Part shown: positions 1 through 5,068 of the stretch, one piece after another | Layout: each line of letters opens with the position of its first letter | Position numbering within the stretch: the first letter of the stretch is position 1 | From: Holdemanella porci | Lineage (GTDB): Bacteria; Bacillota_I; Bacilli_A; Erysipelotrichales; Erysipelotrichaceae | Length of the DNA: 5,068 bases | Direction: 5' to 3' | Assembly (NCBI RefSeq): GCF_019052655.1 | Contig: NZ_JAHQVB010000099.1 | Coordinates: 1 to 5,068, forward strand | Notes under the pieces: model-generated | Told to the model about the DNA's origin: nothing | What the model saw: only the letters and a program-made list of their open reading frames with translations | Database searches by the model: none | Translations under genes and position numbers: made by a program

Positions 1-111
1 AATGAGCCAAAGGACAAGTATGATAAGGTGTTAAAATTTATTGAAATGGCAGTTTTATCGCCAAAAAAAGTGCGATATCGGGATGCAATGAGCTCTAAAC
101 ATAGTAAATAA
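1..111 (+). CDS. C-terminal tail of an unidentified protein (5' end outside window)
   Basis: Reading frame 1 is open from the left edge to a TAA at 109-111 and gives the last 36 residues of a protein that starts upstream of the window. The tail is basic (eight Lys, two Arg) and contains a likely amphipathic helix around DKVLKFIEMAVLSP, ending in a polar Lys/Ser/His stretch. I do not recognise the family and assign no function. It lies 36 bases before the first adaptor gene on the same strand with no terminator between them, so it may be the preceding gene of the same transcript, but it could equally be an unrelated neighbour. The fragment is short enough that the frame could be open by chance; the coding call rests on the uninterrupted frame and plausible composition. 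Confidence 0.5.
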   Translation, partial: NEPKDKYDKVLKFIEMAVLSPKKVRYRDAMSSKHSK

Positions 112-134
112 GCGAATGATTACCACCCATTTGC
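112..134 (+). other. Small hairpin in the leader before the first adaptor gene
   Basis: Bases 112-118 (GCGAATG) can pair with 128-134 (CATTTGC), giving seven pairs including one G-U, around a nine-base loop. It lies between the upstream stop codon and the ribosome binding site at 139-144. It is followed by A residues rather than T, so it is not an intrinsic terminator on the + strand. It could affect mRNA stability or ribosome access, but a stem this short can arise by chance. Confidence 0.3.
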
Positions 135-138
135 AAAA

Positions 139-144
139 GAGGAG
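139..144 (+). promoter_or_regulatory. Ribosome binding site of first adaptor, unusually close to its start
   Basis: GAGGAG sits only three bases before the ATG at 148. That is a good Shine-Dalgarno match but tighter than the usual 5-9 base gap. The ATG is still the best start: it is followed at once by a Lys-rich stretch and a hydrophobic anchor typical of the family, and no better upstream start is in frame. Confidence 0.65.
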
Positions 145-147
145 CTT

Positions 148-1311
148 ATGAAAAAAAAGACTAAAATTATAATTTTAATCTCAGCATGCCTTTTAATCGT
201 CGTTATCGGCATTTATTACTTGTTTCCAAAGGAATCAAGTAATGGAAACATCTATGTTCAAAAAGTTTCAACAATCATCGGATCTTCCTATACGGAAAAT
301 CGTTATTCAGGTGTTGTAGAATCCTCAGAAACAGTTGATATTAATCAAGATGGAAACAAATCCATTACAGATATGTATGTAAAAGAAGGGCAAAAAGTAA
401 GTAAAGGAGATAAATTATTTTCTTATGACACTACAGAAGCAGCGAATTCGATTGCACAAAAAAAATTAGATATTGAAGCCCAAAACAATGAAATCGCCGC
501 TCAAAATAATACAATTGAAGATTATAAGGCCGAACTAAATAAGGGTGGAGATAAAGTAGAGATTCAGGCACGAATCAATGATGCGAGTTATGCGATTCGT
601 CAAGCTCAAAACACAATCAAAGCTACACAAACTGAAATCGATCAGTTGAATAAACAAATTGAAAATTCTACTGTCCTTTCTACTATTGATGGAATTATTA
701 AAGAAGTAAATAAAGATGGTGGAACGGATGAGAGTGGAAACCAAAAACCGTTAGTATCCATTACGCAAACTACAGATTTTAGAGTGAAAGGCTCTATTAG
801 TGAAATGGGCACCATTTCTGAAGGGACAAGTGTCATTGTCAGAAGTCGTGTAAATGAAGATCAAATCTATAAGGGGACTGTCACAAAAGTAGAAACAGAG
901 CCTCAATCGAATTCGAACAATAACTTTTATGGAGCGGATTCAGGGGAATCTGCATCCAAATACCCTTTCTATGTCTCTTTAGACAACAACAAAGGTTTAA
1001 TGCTTGGACAACACGTATATATTGAAGTGGATAATGGCCAATCTACAAAGAAAAAAGGTATCTGGCTAGATGCAAGTTTTATTGTTTCGGATGACAATGG
1101 AAATTCATATGTATGGGTATCTGAACGTGGTAAATTAAAGAAAAGAAAAGTAGAACTTGGTAAAACAGATGAAGAAACCTATACCACAAAAATCAAATCA
1201 GGACTCAACGTTGATGACTATATCGCGTGGGCTGATGATTCTTATTCAGAAGGAATGAAAACAACTACAGAATATCAGACGGAAACGGATGGTGATGCCA
1301 ATGCTTCTTAA
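148..1311 (+). CDS. Membrane-fusion (adaptor) protein of MacA/YknX/HlyD type
   Basis: Adaptor subunit of a MacB-type ABC exporter, predicted to sit outside the cytoplasmic membrane on one N-terminal helix (residues 6-26, after a Lys-rich start). Domains in order: first half of the lipoyl domain (about 55-94, with VKEGQKVSKGD); a coiled-coil hairpin (96-174); second lipoyl half (177-206, with STIDGIIKEV); beta-barrel (210-296); membrane-proximal domain (303-370). The hairpin is well supported by Ile/Leu at seven-residue steps: 109, 116, 123, 130 in the first arm and 143, 150, 157, 164, 171 in the second, with a turn near NKGGDK. The 387-residue length is normal for MacA/YknX. It is first in a four-gene operon and overlaps the ATPase gene. 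It is clearly related to the second adaptor (1984-3738) but lacks that protein's hairpin-tip insert. Family membership is secure; the exported substrate is not known. Confidence 0.92.
   Translation: MKKKTKIIILISACLLIVVIGIYYLFPKESSNGNIYVQKVSTIIGSSYTENRYSGVVESSETVDINQDGNKSITDMYVKEGQKVSKGDKLFSYDTTEAANSIAQKKLDIEAQNNEIAAQNNTIEDYKAELNKGGDKVEIQARINDASYAIRQAQNTIKATQTEIDQLNKQIENSTVLSTIDGIIKEVNKDGGTDESGNQKPLVSITQTTDFRVKGSISEMGTISEGTSVIVRSRVNEDQIYKGTVTKVETEPQSNSNNNFYGADSGESASKYPFYVSLDNNKGLMLGQHVYIEVDNGQSTKKKGIWLDASFIVSDDNGNSYVWVSERGKLKKRKVELGKTDEETYTTKIKSGLNVDDYIAWADDSYSEGMKTTTEYQTETDGDANAS
478..519 (+). repeat. Two-copy 21-base tandem repeat coding for a coiled-coil heptad
   Basis: Bases 478-498 and 499-519 encode AQNNEIA and AQNNTIE (residues 111-117 and 118-124), two consecutive near-identical heptads in the first arm of the hairpin. 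The two DNA copies differ mostly at third positions in the first half. This looks like a heptad duplication that lengthened the arm by one turn unit, though convergent coiled-coil composition could give the same pattern. Confidence 0.45.
1291..1296 (+). promoter_or_regulatory. Ribosome binding site deciding the ATPase start
   Basis: GGTGAT matches the 3' half of the consensus AGGAGGTGAT. With its GG at 1291-1292 it is eight bases from the ATG at 1301. The other in-frame starts (ATG 1289, GTG 1292, ATG 1295) have weaker or poorly spaced upstream matches such as GGAAA at 1281-1285. Confidence 0.5.
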
Positions 1312-1987
1312 TATACAAAATATTTATAAGAACTACGGTAAAGAACCTATGATTGTTCCTGTATTAAAGGATGTCAGTCTTGAAGTCGTACAAGGTGACT
1401 ATATTGCGATTATGGGACCTAGCGGCTCAGGTAAAACAACACTTATGAATATCATTGGATGTTTAGATCGAGCAAGTTTGGGTACGTATCTATTTGAAGA
1501 TGAAGATATTTCTGAAATGAATGATGATGCATTAAGTGATCTTCGTTTAAATAAGATTGGCTTTGTATTCCAAAACTTCAATCTTCTAAGTTCGGAAACC
1601 GCTCAAGAAAATGTAGCTTTACCTTTGATTTATGCAGGTATTGATAAAGAGAAAAGAAATCAAAGAGCTATAGATGTATTAAATAAAGTAGGTTTACAAG
1701 ATCGTATTTCATTTAAGCCAAGCCAATTATCTGGTGGACAAAAACAGCGTGTTGCGATTGCTCGCGCCATTATCAATAATCCAAAAATCCTACTTGCCGA
1801 TGAGCCTACAGGAGCACTTGATCAAGCAAGCGGAAAACAAGTTATGGAATTATTTAAATCCTTAAATGATGAAGGTGTAACAATCATTATGATAACGCAT
1901 GATGCCAATGTGGCAAGTCATGCAAAAAAAATTCTTCATATCATTGATGGAGAAATCATTGAAAATAAACAAGGAGGTGTGCTATGA
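1301..1987 (+). CDS. ABC transporter ATP-binding protein, MacB/LolD/YknY class
   Basis: Cytoplasmic ATPase that hydrolyses ATP as a dimer to drive the neighbouring permease. All nucleotide-binding motifs are intact (numbered from the 1301 start, 228 residues): Walker [10 protein letters not shown] at 39-47, Q-loop Gln91 in VFQNFNLL, signature LSGGQ at 143-147, Walker B ILLADE at 163-168 with catalytic Glu168, D-loop GALD at 171-174 and switch His200 in MITHD. The sequence [11 protein letters not shown] and the length of about 230 residues are typical of the MacB/LolD/YknY group rather than importer ATPases. In-frame starts exist at 1289, 1292, 1295 and 1301; I chose 1301 because [13 protein letters not shown] resembles the usual family N-terminus and has the best-placed ribosome binding site. 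The alternative ATG at 1289 adds only MVMP. The gene overlaps the upstream adaptor by 11 bases and the downstream adaptor by 4, suggesting coupled translation. Confidence 0.95.
   Translation: MLLNIQNIYKNYGKEPMIVPVLKDVSLEVVQGDYIAIMGPSGSGKTTLMNIIGCLDRASLGTYLFEDEDISEMNDDALSDLRLNKIGFVFQNFNLLSSETAQENVALPLIYAGIDKEKRNQRAIDVLNKVGLQDRISFKPSQLSGGQKQRVAIARAIINNPKILLADEPTGALDQASGKQVMELFKSLNDEGVTIIMITHDANVASHAKKILHIIDGEIIENKQGGVL
1971..1979 (+). promoter_or_regulatory. Consensus ribosome binding site of second adaptor
   Basis: AAGGAGGTG is a full-length Shine-Dalgarno match, with six bases between GGAGG and the ATG at 1984. It lies inside the ATPase reading frame, encoding part of its last residues (GGV). 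It fixes the start of the second adaptor and is the strongest ribosome binding site in the operon. Confidence 0.9.
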
Positions 1988-3738
1988 AGCCTTCTATAAA
2001 AAAAGGAATTATTATTACTTCTATATGTGCATTTACCTTAGTTGGAATTAAGTTTTATTTGAATTCAACAAACAAAATCGATGTAAACTCTGTATCCACA
2101 TTAAATACAGGGTATTGGGATAACCCATCCACATCTACTGGTCTTGTATCCAATAGTGATAGGCAATCCGTATTATATGATGCTTCTAAAACAATTACAC
2201 AAGTATTTGTACAAGAAGGTCAACAGGTCAATTCAGGTGATCCTTTATTGTCATATGACCTAACTACACTTCAAAGTGCAGTAGATACAAGTCAATTGGA
2301 TGTAGAAAAAGCTCAAAATGCGATTGCACTTGCCGAGCATGAATTAAAGAAATTATTAAATACAACGCCTATTCCAGATGTTGTCGAAGAACCAGAAATT
2401 CAAGATCATACTCCTGCACCATTGCCTGGTGTTCCTGAAAAAAATGGAAATGGTTTATATCCTTATATTCTATCTTTATCACAAGCTGAAAAGAATTTCA
2501 CGGCTTATAAAATCTATTACACTTCTACAACAAGTGAAGCTCCTGAAAAAGGGCCTCATGAAAAGGCATCATTATGGAAAGAAGAAAGAGAAATGAAAGA
2601 ATCTAACAATACCTGTTGGTATTGGATTGAATATACATATACAGATGGTTCAACAAACGCGTATGATTCTAAAGATGTTGTAGAATATTATAGTGATAAA
2701 CAACAAATCCCAAATAAAGAAATCTTTTTAGCTGGAACTAAACAGAATCCGTATGTATTTAAGTTAAGCGAAAATCAAGGGTTTGTGTATGGAAAGCTAT
2801 TTTTAGACAATGCGAATCTAAACCAATACTTACGATTCGATGTGTATACAAATGATGGAGATATTGATTCTTCATGGCTCGTTCGTTGCGACAAGTTTAC
2901 CACTATACAATCCATTAATGAAGGCGATATGTATTCGGTGATTTCACACACAAAGGAAGAACAGAAATATGTGGAAGTAGAACAAAAGCCAAGTCAAGAT
3001 CTCTCATCGGGTTATACAGAAATTGAACTTGCGAAAGCAATCCGTGATAAGAAACAGGAACTGAAAACTTTAGATTTAGGCTTAAAAAAAGCTCAGCTAT
3101 CTTTAAGCGAAAACAAAGCTTTATTAAATGATGGAGTTATTCGTGCAAAACGAAGTGGCATTGTTCGTAATATCAAAAAAACATCGGATTCTTTACAAGA
3201 TGGAAATACCTTCTTAGAAGTAGCCGGTGGACAAGGAACTTATATTAAAGGAAGCATTAGTGAATTAATGTTAAATCAAATTAAAGTTGGAGATACTATT
3301 TCTGCCTATTGTTGGACAAGTGGAGAAACGTTTGATGCCAAAATCCAAAGTATTGATACTGTACCTTCTTCAAATAGTAACTATAATGGTTCAGGTAATC
3401 CAAATGTGAGCTATTATGATTTTGAAGCTTATGCCAAAGATGCATCGAAAATACAAGCTGGCGAATATTTAGAATTAACATTCAATTCGGCTGGTGACAC
3501 TACGAGTTCGATTTGGCTTTCTAAGGCTTATGTCAAACAAGAAGGAAATAAATACTATGTTTTAAAAGATGTTCATGGCAAATTGAAAAAGCAGTATGTG
3601 ACCGTTGGAAAAATCGTATGGGGCGATACGATGGAAATCAAAGATGGACTTTCAGACACAGATTATATTGCGTTTGCGTATAGTAAAAACGCAAAAGAAG
3701 GCGTTAAGACGCAAAAATCTTCGGAGGCTACATCATGA
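1984..3738 (+). CDS. Second adaptor (MacA/YknX-like) with large insert at hairpin tip
   Basis: A second membrane-fusion protein of the same exporter, 584 residues against roughly 350-400 for usual family members. In order: basic N-terminus and membrane anchor (8-26); first lipoyl half (about 60-92, VQEGQQVNSGD); first hairpin arm (94-125, heptad positions V100, V107, I114, L121); an inserted region (127-343); second arm (344-382, heptads I353, L360, L367, L374, L381); second lipoyl half (383-416, IRAKRSGIVRNI); beta-barrel (418-500); membrane-proximal domain (508-575). Outside the insert it aligns along its length with the first adaptor: shared KGSISE, GKLKK, and a SNSN loop after the barrel strand. 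The start overlaps the ATPase stop as ATGA and follows a consensus ribosome binding site. It probably joins the first adaptor in a mixed ring or binds substrate through the insert; both roles are inferences. The reading frame is intact, so the extra length is not an assembly artefact visible here. Confidence 0.88.
   Translation: MKPSIKKGIIITSICAFTLVGIKFYLNSTNKIDVNSVSTLNTGYWDNPSTSTGLVSNSDRQSVLYDASKTITQVFVQEGQQVNSGDPLLSYDLTTLQSAVDTSQLDVEKAQNAIALAEHELKKLLNTTPIPDVVEEPEIQDHTPAPLPGVPEKNGNGLYPYILSLSQAEKNFTAYKIYYTSTTSEAPEKGPHEKASLWKEEREMKESNNTCWYWIEYTYTDGSTNAYDSKDVVEYYSDKQQIPNKEIFLAGTKQNPYVFKLSENQGFVYGKLFLDNANLNQYLRFDVYTNDGDIDSSWLVRCDKFTTIQSINEGDMYSVISHTKEEQKYVEVEQKPSQDLSSGYTEIELAKAIRDKKQELKTLDLGLKKAQLSLSENKALLNDGVIRAKRSGIVRNIKKTSDSLQDGNTFLEVAGGQGTYIKGSISELMLNQIKVGDTISAYCWTSGETFDAKIQSIDTVPSSNSNYNGSGNPNVSYYDFEAYAKDASKIQAGEYLELTFNSAGDTTSSIWLSKAYVKQEGNKYYVLKDVHGKLKKQYVTVGKIVWGDTMEIKDGLSDTDYIAFAYSKNAKEGVKTQKSSEATS
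2362..3012 (+). other. Extra domain (about 217 residues) inserted in the adaptor's coiled-coil hairpin
   Basis: Residues 127-343 of the second adaptor interrupt the hairpin exactly where the first adaptor has a short turn. The insert opens with a Pro-rich acidic linker (128-151: TPIPDVVEEPE, then TPAPLPGVP), followed by a region rich in aromatic residues and likely beta strands: YKIYYTS, CWYWIEYTYTDG, NPYVFKL, GFVYGKLFLD, YLRFDVYTNDG and SSWLVRC. It ends in a polar Lys/Glu linker (323-343). The pattern suggests one or two extracellular beta-sandwich modules, possibly with a disulphide between Cys211 and Cys302. I do not recognise a named family. Confidence 0.7.
3723..3727 (+). promoter_or_regulatory. 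Ribosome binding site of the permease
   Basis: GGAGG lies seven bases before the ATG at 3735, inside the last codons of the second adaptor. With the ATGA stop/start overlap it settles the permease start and suggests re-initiation by ribosomes finishing the adaptor. Confidence 0.85.
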
Positions 3739-4979
3739 TTGAAAACATAAGATTATCATTTCGAGGTATTTTTACGCATAAAATGCGATCATTTCTTACA
3801 ATGCTAGGAATCATTATTGGGATTGCCTCTATCATTGCGATTGTTTCTACAATTAAAGGGACAAATGATCAGATTGAAAAGAATTTAATTGGTTCCGGAA
3901 ATAACACAGTAAAACTAGCTTTGTATCAAGAAGATTGGGAATACTCTTTTGATTCTGGTATTCCTAATGGAGTTCCAACTGTTTCAAAAGACACACTTAA
4001 ATCCTTAAAAAACATTGATCACGTAGAAGGTGTTTCTCTGTATCGTTCTAGGCAAAGTTATCAAGCCATCTTCCGCAATAATACATCTTTAGACGGTGGA
4101 TACATCATGGGTGTCCAACAAGATTATTTCTCTATTAGCGGGTTAACTATCAAAAAAGGAAGAGGCATTACAGATAAAGACAACAAAAAATTTAGACAAG
4201 TTGCCGTCTTAGACGAAACAAGCGCAAGACTTCTATTTGGCGAAGATGATCCAATCGGTAAAACCATAGAAATTTCTTCAACACCATTCACCATTGTTGG
4301 TGTTTGTGCCAATAAAGAAAATTTTGAACCTTCTATGGATAGCATTGATGAATATTATACATACAATCAATCTACTGGTTCTAAAGTCTATGTTCCTATT
4401 GAGTCTTGGCCATTATTCTATCAGTTTGATGAACCTCAAAGTGCTTTACTGAAGGTGGATGCGACTTCAAATATGACTAGTGTTGGAAAAGAAGCAGCCG
4501 ATGTATTAAATACATATGTCTCTTCTTCAAATGTTCAATACAAAGCACAAGACTTATTGAAGCAGGCAAAAGATATTCAAAATCTTTCTAAATCCACAAA
4601 TGCCATGTTAATCTGGATTGCCGGTATTTCCTTACTTGTTGGTGGTATTGGTGTTATGAACATCATGTTAGTAACAGTAACAGAAAGAACGAAAGAAATT
4701 GGTCTTAAAAAAGCCATTGGTGCTAAGAAAAAAGCCATCCTATTTCAATTCTTAACTGAAGCGATAGTACTTACTTCAATTGGAGGTATTGCAGGTGTAA
4801 TAACAGGTATTGGCTTAGCTAAATTAATATCTATTCTAAATGGTACACCTGTATCCATTAGTATTCCTGCCATGATACTATCTGTATTATTCTCTATGGC
4901 AATCGGTATTATTTTTGGATTGTTACCAAGTTATAAAGCTGCAAATCTTGATCCAATTGAAGCTTTAAGACATGAATAA
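3735..4979 (+). CDS. ABC transporter permease, MacB/FtsX type (YknZ-like)
   Basis: Membrane subunit of the exporter, 414 residues, as usual for MacB-type permeases encoded apart from the ATPase. It has an amphipathic N-terminal segment (NIRLSFRGIFTHKMRSFLT), a first membrane helix (about 20-40), a large extracellular MacB core domain (about 41-288), and three C-terminal helices (about 289-314, 341-367, 377-397). Family hallmarks are LVGGIGVMNIMLVTVTER followed by TKEIGLKKAIGA (315-330, the cytoplasmic coupling region between helices 2 and 3) and the C-terminal PSYKAANLDPIEALR. In characterised MacB proteins this topology couples ATP hydrolysis to movement of the extracellular domain (mechanotransmission) rather than to transport through a membrane channel. 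The single-copy permease would dimerise and partner the ATPase at 1301-1987 and the two adaptors. Nothing in the sequence identifies the substrate; peptides, antibiotics or lipopeptides are known for relatives. Confidence 0.94.
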   Translation: MIENIRLSFRGIFTHKMRSFLTMLGIIIGIASIIAIVSTIKGTNDQIEKNLIGSGNNTVKLALYQEDWEYSFDSGIPNGVPTVSKDTLKSLKNIDHVEGVSLYRSRQSYQAIFRNNTSLDGGYIMGVQQDYFSISGLTIKKGRGITDKDNKKFRQVAVLDETSARLLFGEDDPIGKTIEISSTPFTIVGVCANKENFEPSMDSIDEYYTYNQSTGSKVYVPIESWPLFYQFDEPQSALLKVDATSNMTSVGKEAADVLNTYVSSSNVQYKAQDLLKQAKDIQNLSKSTNAMLIWIAGISLLVGGIGVMNIMLVTVTERTKEIGLKKAIGAKKKAILFQFLTEAIVLTSIGGIAGVITGIGLAKLISILNGTPVSISIPAMILSVLFSMAIGIIFGLLPSYKAANLDPIEALRHE

Positions 4980-5013
4980 AAGTTGTAACGAGAAAATTCG
5001 TTGCAACTTTTGT
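4978..5013 (+). terminator. Rho-independent terminator at the operon end
   Basis: Bases 4978-4991 pair with 4998-5011 in a 14-pair stem containing one U-G pair at 4986/5003, around the six-base loop GAAAAT. The right arm ends CTTTTGT, so the U-run is short and partly inside the stem. The stem begins within the permease stop codon. The A-run on the left arm means the reverse strand also reads as a stem plus T-run, so it may terminate transcription from both sides. Confidence 0.8.
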
Positions 5014-5068
5014 AAGCGTCAAATTTGAAGGTGGTACAAAATATAGTTGAGACATGACATAATCTTTG

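Noticed and set aside
41..69. TTGAAA at 41-46 as a -35 promoter element
   Set aside because: No TATAAT-like -10 lies 16-18 bases downstream; the expected position is an A-run within the upstream coding tail.
148..190. Possible lipobox (ISAC, Cys14) in the first adaptor
   Set aside because: The tetrapeptide fits the loose lipobox pattern, but the hydrophobic stretch continues for more than ten residues after the Cys (LLIVVIGIYYLF), which fits an uncleaved membrane anchor better than lipoprotein processing.
535..836. Minus-strand open frames opposite the first adaptor
   Set aside because: Two overlapping minus-strand frames of 64-69 codons lack ribosome binding sites and recognisable domains and lie opposite a clearly conserved gene.
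1289..1300. ATG at 1289 as the ATPase start
   Set aside because: It gives an atypical MVMP extension and has a weaker ribosome binding site than the ATG at 1301; it remains possible, since it changes only four residues.
2378..2596. 72-codon + strand open frame inside the second adaptor
   Set aside because: It lies wholly within the insert-coding region in another frame, is Lys/Leu-rich as expected for shifted AT-rich sequence, and has no ribosome binding site.
4124..4345. Minus-strand open frame opposite the permease
   Set aside because: It has no ribosome binding site or recognisable domain and is explained as the shadow of the permease's extracellular domain.
5020..5055. Short minus-strand frame (about 13 codons) beginning with ATG near 5055
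   Set aside because: It is too short, and no ribosome binding site or similarity supports it.

Overview
The window is AT-rich and holds one compact four-gene operon, all on the + strand, encoding a MacA/MacB-type (YknXYZ-like) ABC export system. Strong Shine-Dalgarno sites, AT-rich codon use, uncleaved N-terminal anchors and the absence of an outer-membrane TolC-like gene point to a low-GC Gram-positive (Bacillota; a Clostridia or Erysipelotrichia gut-type bacterium is a reasonable guess, but the sequence does not prove it).

Layout: 1-111 is the C-terminal tail of an unidentified protein running in from the left edge. After 36 bases carrying a small hairpin comes a membrane-fusion (adaptor) protein of 387 residues (148-1311), then a MacB/LolD-class ATPase (start best placed at 1301, to 1987), a second and larger adaptor of 584 residues (1984-3738), and a MacB/FtsX-type permease of 414 residues (3735-4979). 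All three internal junctions overlap (11, 4 and 4 bases), so translation is probably coupled. A stem-loop ending in a T-run directly after the permease stop (4978-5013) is a good candidate terminator. The last 55 bases hold no recognisable gene.

How the parts fit: the ATPase would dimerise and drive the permease by the MacB mechanism, while the adaptors, anchored outside the membrane by one N-terminal helix each, would form or complete a ring over the permease's extracellular domain. The unusual points are that there are two diverged, clearly paralogous adaptors on either side of the ATPase gene, and that the second carries an extra domain of about 217 residues inserted at the tip of its coiled-coil hairpin, where Gram-negative relatives touch TolC. 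The substrate is unknown, and no regulator, two-component system or peptide precursor gene lies in the window.
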